Source of the DNA: Streptomyces sp. NBC_01549
GTDB taxonomy: Bacteria > Actinomycetota > Actinomycetes > Streptomycetales > Streptomycetaceae
DNA: 64,000 nucleotides
Reading direction: 5' to 3'
Assembly (NCBI RefSeq): GCF_026339955.1
Contig: NZ_JAPEPW010000001.1
Coordinates: forward strand, 2,940,501 to 3,004,500
In this document: piece after piece, positions 34,941-42,698 of the stretch
Numbering within the stretch: the first letter of the stretch is position 1
Layout: the number at the start of each line of letters is the position of its first letter
Program-made: the position numbers and the translations under genes
The notes under the pieces: generated by a model
What the model was told of the DNA's origin: nothing
What the model saw: only the letters and a program-made list of their open reading frames with translations
Database searches by the model: none

Positions 34941-34973
34941 TTCCCTGTGTCAGGGAATTGTCAGACCGGTTCA
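34941..34973 (-). promoter_or_regulatory. Promoter-region repeats of the minimal PKS operon
   Basis: Upstream of the cyclase gene the minus strand reads CTGACAATTCCCTGACAC, two heptamers in direct repeat with an 11-base pitch. The second lies within a TTCCCTG-TGT-CAGGGAA inverted repeat (34941-34957). The 11-base pitch is typical of SARP- and OmpR-like activators. Confidence 0.5.
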
Positions 34974-35040
34974 GAATTGCGCTGGAGAGTGCTGGAGAAC
35001 GGTGGAGAACGCTGGGAAATGCCAGGCAATTCCGGGTGAT

Positions 35041-36816
35041 TCAGCCGGTGATTTCACACATGGCGGCGCCCGAGGCGACGGACGCGCCCACTTCCGCGGT
35101 GAGGTTCCTGACGGTCCCCGAGCGGTGGGCGTTGAGGGGCTGTTCCATCTTCATGGCCTCCAGGACGACGACGAGGTCGCCCTCCTTGACCTCCTGGCCC
35201 TCCTCGACCGCGACCTTGACGATCGTGCCCTGCATGGGCGAGGCGAGGGTGTCGCCGGAGGCCACCGGGCCCGACCTCCTGGCCGCGCGGCGCTTCGGCT
35301 TGGCGCCGGCGGCGAGGCCGGTGCGGGCCAGGGACATGCCCAGCGAGGACGGCAGCGAGACCTCCAGGCGCCTGCCGCCCACCTCGACGACGACGGACTC
35401 GCGGCCCGGCTCGTCCTCCGCCTCCGCCACCTCGGCGGGGGCCGTGAAGGCGGGGATCTCGTTGACGAACTCGGTCTCGATCCAGCGGGTGTGGACCGTG
35501 AACGGGTCGGCGGATCCGGTCAGTTCGGGAGCAAAGGCCGGGTCCTTGACGACCGCGCGGTGGAAGGGCAGCGCGGTGGCCATCCCGCCGATCTCGAACT
35601 CTTCGAGGGCGCGGGCGGCGCGCTGGAGCGCCTGCTCGCGGGTGGCGCCGGTGACGATCAGCTTGGCGAGCAGGGAGTCCCAGGCCGGGCCGATCACACT
35701 GCCGCACTGCACACCCGCGTCGAGGCGGACGCCGGGGCCGGAGGGCGGCGCGAAAGTGGAGACCGTGCCGGGGGCCGGGAGGAAACCCCGGCCAGGGTCT
35801 TCGCCGTTGATGCGGAACTCGAAGGAGTGGCCGCGCAGGACGGGGTCGCCGTAGCCGAGTTCCTCGCCGTCGGCGATGCGGAACATCTCGCGGACGAGGT
35901 CGATGCCGGCGACTTCCTCGGTGACCGGGTGTTCGACCTGGAGGCGGGTGTTGACCTCGAGGAAGGAGATCGTGCCGTCCATGCCGACGAGGAACTCCAC
36001 CGTGCCGGCGCCGACGTAGCCGGCTTCCTTGAGGATCGCCTTGGAGGAGGAGTACAGCTCCGCCACCTGGGCGTCCGACAGGAACGGCGCGGGCGCCTCT
36101 TCCACCAGCTTCTGGTGGCGGCGCTGGAGCGAGCAGTCACGCGTGGACACGACGACGACATTGCCGTGGGTGTCGGCCAGGCACTGGGTCTCGACGTGGC
36201 GGGGCTTGTCGAGGTAGCGCTCGACGAAGCACTCGCCGCGGCCGAACGCGGCCACCGCCTCACGGACGGCGGAGTCGTACAGCTCGGGAACCTCTTCGAG
36301 GGTGCGGGCGACCTTCAGACCGCGTCCGCCGCCGCCGAAGGCGGCCTTGATCGCGATCGGCAGCCCGTGCTCCCGCGCGAAGGCGACGACCTCGTCGGCG
36401 CCGCTGACCGGGTCGGGGGTGCCCGCGACGAGGGGGGCTCCGGCGCGCTGGGCGATGTGGCGGGCGGCGACCTTGTCGCCGAGGTCACGGATGGCCTGCG
36501 GGGGCGGGCCGATCCACGTCAGGCCCGCGTCCAGGACCGCCTGGGCGAACTCGGCGTTCTCCGACAGGAAGCCGTAGCCCGGGTGGATGGCGTCCGCGCC
36601 GGAGTCCTTGGCGGCCTGGAGGACCTTGGCGATGTCCAGGTAACTGGTGGCGGGGGTGTCACCGCCCAAAGCGAACGCCTCGTCCGCCGCCCGGACATGC
36701 GACGCGTCCCTGTCTGGTTCCGCATACACGGCAACGCTCGCGATCCCGGCATCCCGGCACGCCCGGGCCACGCGGACAGCGATTTCGCCACGGTTGGCGA
36801 TGAGCACCTTGCGCAC
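35041..36816 (-). CDS. Acyl-CoA carboxylase alpha subunit (biotin carboxylase/BCCP)
   Basis: A 591-residue fusion of biotin carboxylase and biotin carrier. GTG 36816 ([18 protein letters not shown]) follows GGGGAGG by 6 bases. The ATP-grasp core has [14 protein letters not shown], and the biotin-binding lysine is in the EAMKMEQ motif near the C-terminus. It carboxylates biotin using ATP and bicarbonate. Together with the beta (22.3 kb) and epsilon (22.0 kb) subunits it forms a full acyl-CoA carboxylase within the cluster. It lies just upstream of the PKS operon on the same strand; angucycline clusters such as jad and alp carry a similar gene. Confidence 0.93.
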   Translation of the reverse strand: MRKVLIANRGEIAVRVARACRDAGIASVAVYAEPDRDASHVRAADEAFALGGDTPATSYLDIAKVLQAAKDSGADAIHPGYGFLSENAEFAQAVLDAGLTWIGPPPQAIRDLGDKVAARHIAQRAGAPLVAGTPDPVSGADEVVAFAREHGLPIAIKAAFGGGGRGLKVARTLEEVPELYDSAVREAVAAFGRGECFVERYLDKPRHVETQCLADTHGNVVVVSTRDCSLQRRHQKLVEEAPAPFLSDAQVAELYSSSKAILKEAGYVGAGTVEFLVGMDGTISFLEVNTRLQVEHPVTEEVAGIDLVREMFRIADGEELGYGDPVLRGHSFEFRINGEDPGRGFLPAPGTVSTFAPPSGPGVRLDAGVQCGSVIGPAWDSLLAKLIVTGATREQALQRAARALEEFEIGGMATALPFHRAVVKDPAFAPELTGSADPFTVHTRWIETEFVNEIPAFTAPAEVAEAEDEPGRESVVVEVGGRRLEVSLPSSLGMSLARTGLAAGAKPKRRAARRSGPVASGDTLASPMQGTIVKVAVEEGQEVKEGDLVVVLEAMKMEQPLNAHRSGTVRNLTAEVGASVASGAAMCEITG

Positions 36817-37283
36817 GATGAACCTCCCCAGACTCCGCTCGGAGCCACAAGACTGTTCGAGTGCGCACTTCCCCTTCAATACGGTCCGTTGCAGAACTGG
36901 GTCAGAATCCGCAGACCCGGGGCAGCACTTACCGGAAGAGGAAAGAAGAAGGTCAGACCTCCGTCAAATCACCGGACCCGGTGGATGGAGCCACCGGGTC
37001 CGGAAAGAAAAGGAACGCGCCATTCCGTGGAGAATCTTGGAGGCCGATTGAGAGGCCGACCGAGAGGCCGACTGGAGGCTGACGGGAAGGTGCTTCGGGA
37101 GGCACTTTCAGCAGTCTCGCGGATCACGCGGATCATGGGGGGGCACCCGGATCACGGGGGTCATGGGGGGCACGCGGGTCTCACGGGTCTCATGAGACGC
37201 GGATCTCGCGGGTCCCACCGGTCTCACCGATCTCGCAGGCCCGTCGTCCACTCGGTTTGTCGAGCTCGCGGGCCCCTACCTGG
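36817..37283. other. Gene-free spacer with repeats and a hairpin
   Basis: This 467-base stretch holds no credible gene. It has a 13-base-pair perfect hairpin at 36972-37003, three GAGGCCGA-type units at 37039-37080 and degenerate GGGTCTCACGG-type units at about 37130-37225. The carboxylase promoter must lie at its left side. Confidence 0.6.
36972..37003. terminator. Hairpin between epimerase and carboxylase genes
   Basis: Arms 36972-36984 and 36991-37003 pair perfectly around ATGGAG. It may end the minus-strand epimerase transcript. Confidence 0.65.
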
Positions 37284-38243
37284 TCAACCGGCCTGCAGAG
37301 CCTTGCGGTACCAGGGCGCGGCGAGGGGGAAATCGGTGTCGAAACCGCCGCCGGGAGCCCGGCGCAGGTCGGCCCAGAGCCGGGCACTGTCGAAGACATG
37401 GTCGGTGGTGAACATGTCGAGTCCCGACGGAGGTACGCCCTTCTCCACCAGGACCGCCCGGGCTTGGCCGGCGGTCAGCTCCCGGTCCGGCCAGTCGATC
37501 CCGGTGCACTCCGCGACCGCGCGCAGGAGGGTGCCCACGGGGAGCGGCTCCGGGTGGGTGGCGTGGTAGACGGAGGCGGTCAGGTCGGCGGCGGGGGCGA
37601 GCGCGACGGCCACCAGCAGCGTGGCCAGCTCGGGTACGGCGATCACCGAGGTCCGGGCGGGCCAGTCCTCCACCGTGCCGGGCAGCGTGCGCAGCATCCG
37701 CGTCAGGCCGGGCACCACCCACCTGTCGCCCTCCCCGTACACCAGGTGGGGCCGCAGGACGACACCGCCGGCCGCGAGGACGGCGTCCTCGGCCGTGGCC
37801 CGGGTGAGGGACGTGGGCGAGCGCGGGTTGCGGGTCAGTTCTTCGGGCCGGTCGCCGTGGAAGGTGCCACGGCCGTAGACCGACGCGGTGCTCAGCTGGA
37901 CGATGCGCGCGACCCCCGCGCGGCGCGCTTCCTCGATGAGCGCCGCCGTACCACGGGCGTTGACGGCCTCGTTGGCCTCGGCATCGCCGCCGATCTGCGA
38001 GGCGCAGTGGATCAGGACGTCGACGCCGTCGCACACCCCGCGCAAGGACACGGGGTCGGTCAGATCGGCCCGTACGACGCGAGCACCGTCCCGGGCCGGG
38101 GAGCCCTGGTGGGACGGTGGAGCGGAGTCGGGCAGGGGACTGCGGTGCGACATGAGCCTCAAGTCGCCTCGGTGCAAGGCGGCTTCGCGGGCGACGTGCC
38201 CGCCGACGAAGCCGGCGGCGCCGGTGATCAGGATGGTGGGCAC
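37284..38243 (-). CDS. NAD-dependent epimerase/dehydratase-type reductase
   Basis: A 319-residue extended SDR. LITGAAGFVGGHVA binds NAD(P), LSTASVYGRGTFHGD corresponds to the catalytic region, and IHCASQIGGDAEANEAVNARGTAALIEEAR is the family pattern. The usual YxxxK is not clear: the active-site stretch reads TSLTRATAEDAV with no Tyr-Lys pair, so catalysis may be altered. It follows the AfsA-like gene, as JadW2- or BprA-like reductases do in butyrolactone operons, so it may reduce the butenolide signal precursor. Confidence 0.75.
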   Translation of the reverse strand: MPTILITGAAGFVGGHVAREAALHRGDLRLMSHRSPLPDSAPPSHQGSPARDGARVVRADLTDPVSLRGVCDGVDVLIHCASQIGGDAEANEAVNARGTAALIEEARRAGVARIVQLSTASVYGRGTFHGDRPEELTRNPRSPTSLTRATAEDAVLAAGGVVLRPHLVYGEGDRWVVPGLTRMLRTLPGTVEDWPARTSVIAVPELATLLVAVALAPAADLTASVYHATHPEPLPVGTLLRAVAECTGIDWPDRELTAGQARAVLVEKGVPPSGLDMFTTDHVFDSARLWADLRRAPGGGFDTDFPLAAPWYRKALQAG

Positions 38244-38285
38244 GGGTCTCTCCTCGGGATGGGGACGCTCTCCCAGACGTACGGA

Positions 38286-38345
38286 GGATGCGGGCTCAAC
38301 GGCCGTGCGGGCTCAACAGCGGCGCGGGCTCAACAGCGGCGCGGG
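38286..38345. repeat. GCGGGCTCAACAGCG tandem repeat
   Basis: About four copies with a period of 17-18 bases sit between the AfsA-like and epimerase genes and overlap the afsA-like stop. Confidence 0.75.
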
Positions 38346-39385
38346 CCCAGGACGAGCTCGGCGGTGAAGACGGTCTCGGCGTGTTGCGTACCGCGCACCC
38401 GCACCAGTACGCCGCCCTCCGTACCGTGCGGTTCGACCTGCGGTTCGATCCAGCAGGGCGCGTCGAACTCGGCGTAGCGCGCGAAGTTGCTCTTGAGGCC
38501 CAGCAGGAGTGCGTCCGGCATCCCGGTCGAGACGAGGGCGGCCTGCCGGGCGGCTTCCAGCAGGACCATGCCCGGTATGTGATCGACGGGGTGGTCGAAG
38601 AAGGTGGGGTGGGCGGTGTCGACGCGCAGTTCCCAGCGGTCACCGATGCCCGAGGTGGATCCGGGCTCGGGCTCGGCGAGCAGCACGTGCCGGTCGTCGG
38701 AGTGGCCCACCGCGGCCGGGTCGATCGCGGGCGGCACGACGCGGTCGGTGGTGGTGGGCCGACCGGCGCGCAGCCTGCGGTGGACGGCCGGGCTGGTGCA
38801 GCTGAACGCGGCGCCCGCGGTGGCCATCGCCTTTCCGTCGCGCAGCACGGTGACGTCGTAGCGCATACCGCCGAGCACCCGGCCCCTGCGGACGATGTCG
38901 CGGCAGACCGTGCGCAGTTCGACCTCCGTGGGGACGGCGTCCGCGACGAGGAGTTCGGGGCAGGTGTTGAAGAACATGTCCCACATCAGGAACTGGTGCC
39001 CGAAGGGGACGCCGAACTCGGCGTGCGCGAGCAGGGAACCGATCTGGCGGACGGACTCGATCAGGAGCATCGGGGCCTGGTAGCCGCCGGACTGGGTGAA
39101 GAAGGAGTGACTGCGCGGCCATTGGGCGCTGACCGCGAATTCGTCCGGCTGGTCGGCTTCCGCGGGTTCGGCGGCGGCCTCCCAACCGGTCAGCAGGACC
39201 TCGGAGACGTCGGCGCGATGGACGTACTCGCGCGGAACCGTCGTGGTCAGCCGCGGCGTCAGGGTTCGCTCGGCGGTCTGGACGGTGGGTTGAACAGCGG
39301 TTCGAGCAGCGGTTCGTGAGGCGCTGGTGCCCACCGTTGCGACGTCGTCATCGACGGACACACGGGTGGAGGTGGTGTACGACAT
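38330..39385 (-). CDS. AfsA-type gamma-butyrolactone biosynthesis protein
   Basis: A 351-residue protein with two AfsA hot-dog repeats. The first has EVLLTGWEAAAEPAEADQPDEF and FPVxxLLxxESVRQIGSLL-like residues (QAPMLLIESVRQIGSLLAHAE); the second has DHPVDHIPGMVLLEAARQAAL. It condenses a beta-ketoacyl group with dihydroxyacetone phosphate, the key step to A-factor-like signals. ATG 39385 (MSYTT) has AGGAG 8 bases upstream. Its promoter carries the operator at 39481-39492. It is the likely signal synthase of this cluster. Confidence 0.9.
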   Translation of the reverse strand: MSYTTSTRVSVDDDVATVGTSASRTAARTAVQPTVQTAERTLTPRLTTTVPREYVHRADVSEVLLTGWEAAAEPAEADQPDEFAVSAQWPRSHSFFTQSGGYQAPMLLIESVRQIGSLLAHAEFGVPFGHQFLMWDMFFNTCPELLVADAVPTEVELRTVCRDIVRRGRVLGGMRYDVTVLRDGKAMATAGAAFSCTSPAVHRRLRAGRPTTTDRVVPPAIDPAAVGHSDDRHVLLAEPEPGSTSGIGDRWELRVDTAHPTFFDHPVDHIPGMVLLEAARQAALVSTGMPDALLLGLKSNFARYAEFDAPCWIEPQVEPHGTEGGVLVRVRGTQHAETVFTAELVLGPRRC

Positions 39386-39480
39386 GTACGGCACTCCTGT
39401 CTGTTTCCGAGCAGGGGGCAGCAATCCGTACCGCCGGCAGCCACCCCCCGTGGCCGACGTTCTCTCGCCCCCACAAGATA

Positions 39481-39492
39481 CAGACATGTCTG
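39481..39492. promoter_or_regulatory. Butyrolactone-receptor operator (afsA side)
   Basis: CAGACATGTCTG is a perfect palindrome, extended by A and T to ACAGAC...GTCTGT. It lies 95 bases upstream of the AfsA-like start. Confidence 0.7.
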
Positions 39493-39766
39493 TTCGGTTT
39501 ATCAAGCAAAGCTTTAGCATCCTTCAAGTGACGAGCCGCTGTTACCGGGCGGTACGGCACGATTGCGCCACTCCGGACGCCCGATCTCTCAAACCGTGCA
39601 GACCCGCATGGTTAGAGCCAAGGACACCCCTAGGGCAAGGGAGTCCACCCCGACCGCAACCTGCCGGAAACATGACCTTGAAACGTCGACGAGCCTCACA
39701 TATATGCAGGTCAACATGGGTGGATCGGAAAAGGTACGGACCGACGCGCGGGGGATTTCGAACGCG

Positions 39767-39790
39767 TTGACAATCAGACAAGTCTGTTTG
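39767..39790 (+). promoter_or_regulatory. Promoter with receptor operator, copy A
   Basis: A TTGACA box at 39767 is followed by CAGACAAGTCTG at 39775-39786. The 24 bases are identical to 42612-42635 before the kinase gene. A repressor bound here would cover the promoter of the OmpR-type gene. Confidence 0.75.
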
Positions 39791-39859
39791 CTATCGTCCT
39801 CATTGTGAGAGTTCAGCAGTCCGTTCCGTGATGACGAGACTGTGCCTCAGGAGGAGCAG

Positions 39860-40654
39860 ATGAATCGGCAAGCCGTGGATCTACTCGACGCCCGATCGCA
39901 GCGCAATCTTCCGCACCGCCCCACGATTCCCCAGCCCGGGCGGGCCGTTGCCCCACAGGCAGCCGCCGACCATCCCGGCCCCCCGGCCGGCGCACTGCGC
40001 GTCCTGGTCGTGGAGAACGATCTCAGGGCCGCCGACTCCCTCGTCCAGGGTCTGCTGCGGCAGGGGTACGCCGCGCAGAGCGTGGCCACCGGCACCAAGG
40101 CGCTCCAGGCGCACCGCGACGCCGATCTCCTACTGCTCGACCTGGACCTGCCCGACCTGGACGGGCTCGAGGTGTGCCGGGGAATCCGGGCGGTCTGCGA
40201 CACCCCGGTCATCGCCGTCACCGCGCGTGGCTCCGAGCTCGACCGGGTGCTCGGACTACAGGCCGGCTCCGACGACTACCTGGTCAAGCCGTACGGCTTC
40301 CGTGAGTTACTGGCCCGGATGGAGGCGGTGATGCGCCGGGTGCGCCAACAGCCCGCCGCCGCCCAGATCATCACCCACGGGCCGCTGCGCATCGACGTCG
40401 GCACCCGGGTGGCCACGCTGGACGGGAAGCCGGTGGACCTGACCCGCAAGGAGTTCGACCTGCTGCGTCTACTGGCCTCGCAGCCCGGCACCGTCATGCC
40501 GCGACGCCAGCTCATGGCGCAGGTCTGGGACGACACCTGGTCCCACCGCGGGCGCACCATAGACACCCATGTCAGCAGCCTGCGCGGCAAGCTCGGTTCG
40601 AGCAGTTGGATCATCACCGTCCGCGGTGTCGGTTTTCGGCTCGGCCACCCGTAA
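39860..40654 (+). CDS. Atypical OmpR-family activator (JadR1-like)
   Basis: A 264-residue regulator with a receiver domain (about 45-160) after a 45-residue disordered start, and an OmpR winged helix at the C-terminus (LTRKEFDLLRLLASQPGTVMPRRQLMAQVW). ATG 39860 follows AGGAGGAG at 39849-39856. The phosphoacceptor Asp94 and the lysine in DYLVKPYG remain, but the acid pocket reads VVEND, with Asn in place of the second acid. No partner kinase of the OmpR type is nearby. JadR1-type proteins of angucycline clusters are similar and bind end products instead of being phosphorylated. The codon at 40307-40309 is TTA, implying bldA control. It is the probable pathway activator. Confidence 0.88.
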   Translation: MNRQAVDLLDARSQRNLPHRPTIPQPGRAVAPQAAADHPGPPAGALRVLVVENDLRAADSLVQGLLRQGYAAQSVATGTKALQAHRDADLLLLDLDLPDLDGLEVCRGIRAVCDTPVIAVTARGSELDRVLGLQAGSDDYLVKPYGFRELLARMEAVMRRVRQQPAAAQIITHGPLRIDVGTRVATLDGKPVDLTRKEFDLLRLLASQPGTVMPRRQLMAQVWDDTWSHRGRTIDTHVSSLRGKLGSSSWIITVRGVGFRLGHP

Positions 40655-40820
40655 GCGGCACCCGCAGGCCGTCCGAGGACCAGCGCACGACCCACAGGAG
40701 GAGCGCCCGGTGAGCGCTCGAGGACCGACACGGGCCCGACCGGGAACCGACCGAAAATCGAGCCAAAACGGAAGCAAATACTCCCGCCTACTGGCGGCGT
40801 GCCGCCTTGCCGATACAATA

Positions 40821-40832
40821 CAGACCAGTCGG
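40821..40832. promoter_or_regulatory. Receptor operator before the first tetR gene
   Basis: CAGACCAGTCGG differs from the palindrome consensus CAGACNNGTCTG at one position. It lies 34 bases before the tetR start and next to TACAAT at 40814-40819, a good -10 box, so autorepression is likely. Confidence 0.65.
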
Positions 40833-40865
40833 TAAATTTCCAGTGGGCGAGAGCAAGGACCTGGT

Positions 40866-41486
40866 ATGGCCGCACAAGAGCGCGGGACGAGGTCGAGGCA
40901 CTCGATCCTGGAGTCCGCGGCCCGGGTGTTCGACGAGCGCGGCTACGACGCGGCGAGCACCAACGACATCCTGGCCCGGACGGGTCTCACTCGAGGCGCG
41001 CTGTACCACCACTTCCCGTCCAAGGAAGCGATCGCCGTGGCGCTCGTGACCGCGCACAGCGAGGCCCTGGTGGTGCCGGACCAGGCGGTGAAGCTCCAGG
41101 CCGTCATCGACCTCACCCTGGAGTTCGCCCAGCGTCTGCAGCACGATCCGGTGCTACGGGCCAGTGTGCGGCTCGCGGTCGAGCAGACGTCGTTCTCCCG
41201 GCCGCCGCAGACGGCGTACGAGCAGTCCGGCGCCGCCATACTCGCCCTGCTGCGGCAGGCCGAGGAGCAGGGCGAGATCCTGCCCGGCGTGGACATCCAG
41301 GAAGCCACGTCGACGGTCGTCGGCGCCTTCACCGGCCTGCAGTTGATGTCCCAGGTCTACAGCAACCGCGAGGATCTGCCGGAACGCATCGGTGCGTTCT
41401 GGCGCTTCATGCTGCCCGGCCTGGCCACGCCCGGCCTGCTCGGCCGCCTCCGCACCACCCCGCCGCCGACCCGCGAGACCGCCTGA
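40866..41486 (+). CDS. TetR-family gamma-butyrolactone receptor (ArpA/ScbR type)
   Basis: A 206-residue TetR regulator. RSRHSILESAARVFDERGYDAASTNDILARTGLTRGALYHHFPSKEAIA is the HTH of the ArpA/ScbR family. The ligand domain has the RLAVEQTSF and GAFTGLQLMSQVYSNREDLPERIGAFW segments seen in butyrolactone receptors. It should bind the CAGAC-NN-GTCTG operators and leave them when the signal made by the AfsA-like protein accumulates. Confidence 0.9.
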   Translation: MAAQERGTRSRHSILESAARVFDERGYDAASTNDILARTGLTRGALYHHFPSKEAIAVALVTAHSEALVVPDQAVKLQAVIDLTLEFAQRLQHDPVLRASVRLAVEQTSFSRPPQTAYEQSGAAILALLRQAEEQGEILPGVDIQEATSTVVGAFTGLQLMSQVYSNREDLPERIGAFWRFMLPGLATPGLLGRLRTTPPPTRETA

Positions 41487-41789
41487 CCCTCCCTCCACAC
41501 CCGCCAGGCCGCCACCCGCACCCCCTGAACCCGGCAACCTCACAACCGATCCCCGCGCCCCGGCAACACCCGCCGAACAGAACACGGCGACCCGAACACG
41601 TACTCCGGGCAGAGCCGCCTCGCCCGTGACGGACCCAGCCCGACATCTCGTCCCGGGCACCCACCACGGGTCCCCTTCTCGTGCCGTCCCGTTCACGGGC
41701 ATCGATTCCGGGCGCCGGTCCTCGGACCGACCCCGCCCGGCCACCCGACGCGGGCAGCTCCTCCGCGGGCGAACTCACGCCGCGAGCCG
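41487..41789. other. Gene-free convergent spacer
   Basis: A 303-base C-rich stretch between two convergent tetR genes. Only Pro/Arg-rich shadow frames cross it, and no strong hairpin was seen. Confidence 0.5.
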
Positions 41790-42386
41790 TCAGACCCGCT
41801 CCCCACCCGTCCGTTCCGTCTCCGTCCGCTCCTCCCCGGCCAACGAGAACAACGGACGCAACAACACCCACAGCCGCTTGGACGTCTTGGGGTCCCACCA
41901 CTCCGCGTCCGTGTGCCCCAGCGACTCCAACCCCGCGGCCACCACCACCGCCAGGTCGGCCAGATCCTCCGGCGCCTGCACGACGTCCCGGTGCGCGTCG
42001 ACCACCCGCCTGCGCACCAACGCCAGTACGTCGTCACGCAGTCGCGGCGGCCCCGCCGACCCGTCCACCGCCAGCTGTATGCCGGCCCGGACGAGTTCCT
42101 CCGTGCGCAACGCCTCGCACAGGGCGACCAGGAGGCGCTCCGGGGCATCCTCCACGGACCCCTCGAAGGCCTCGTCCATCAGCACGACGACCCGCTCGTG
42201 CGCCTGCTCGTACACCGCGGCCGTCAACTCCGCGGTGGAGGAGAAGTGGTGGTAGAGAGCCCCCCGGCTCACCCCGGCCCGGCGGCAGATGTTGACCAGT
42301 CCCGCATCGGAGAGCCGGCCGTTCGCTATCAGTTCCGCCGCGGCACGGACGAGAGCCTGACGGGTCTGTTCCGACCGGGTCTGCAT
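41790..42386 (-). CDS. TetR-family regulator (pseudo-receptor, ScbR2/JadR2 type)
   Basis: A 198-residue TetR protein starting at ATG 42386 (MQTRSEQTRQALVRAAAELI). The HTH is GRLSDAGLVNICRRAGVSRGALYHHFSSTAELTAAVYEQ; the C-terminus ends with EWWDPKTSKRLWVLLRPLFSLAG. Its HTH recognition helix matches the first tetR product (GVSRGALYHHF against GLTRGALYHHF), so both may bind the same operators. Such second members are often pseudo-receptors that bind the antibiotic. An operator-like element lies upstream at 42469-42480. Confidence 0.85.
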   Translation of the reverse strand: MQTRSEQTRQALVRAAAELIANGRLSDAGLVNICRRAGVSRGALYHHFSSTAELTAAVYEQAHERVVVLMDEAFEGSVEDAPERLLVALCEALRTEELVRAGIQLAVDGSAGPPRLRDDVLALVRRRVVDAHRDVVQAPEDLADLAVVVAAGLESLGHTDAEWWDPKTSKRLWVLLRPLFSLAGEERTETERTGGERV

Positions 42387-42698
42387 CAGGCTGCACCTGC
42401 CTATTCCTGCTCTTGGCATGAAGGAGCGCGCGGGTGCCTCGTAGGCGCCGGCAACAACCAGAATCATACAACCATGCCTGTTTTAGTTGACAGCCCCGTG
42501 AACCCAGACCTCCATCCAATCCCTATAAATCCTGCAGCTCTTGCCCATGGCAGGACTCTTGACCGCCGGGCGATCCCGTGAGCACACCCCATCCCGAACG
42601 CCCATCCACTCTTGACAATCAGACAAGTCTGTTTGTTACGTTGGCGATGGCCACGTTGCCCCCGGCACCCGAGCGTCATCCGAGCGTTGAGGAGTCCG
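42387..42698. promoter_or_regulatory. Divergent regulatory spacer with two operators
   Basis: This 312-base spacer lies between the second tetR gene and the kinase gene. It holds a weak operator CAACCATGCCTG at 42469-42480 (two differences from the consensus) and a perfect one at 42620-42631 inside a promoter. Confidence 0.65.
42612..42640 (+). promoter_or_regulatory. Promoter with receptor operator, copy B
   Basis: TTGACA at 42612-42617 and TTACGT at 42635-42640 are 17 bases apart, with CAGACAAGTCTG between them at 42620-42631. The first 24 bases are identical to 39767-39790. It drives the kinase-like gene. Confidence 0.75.

Larger units (their letters stand above)
39386..39859. other. Divergent regulatory spacer
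   Basis: This 474-base, comparatively AT-rich stretch lies between the AfsA-like gene and the OmpR-type regulator. It holds two operators (39481-39492 and 39775-39786) and a TTGACA -35 box at 39767-39772. No gene fits the middle part. Confidence 0.7.

Noticed and set aside
39860..40654. SARP activator
   Set aside because: It has a receiver domain and an OmpR winged helix but no BTAD domain.
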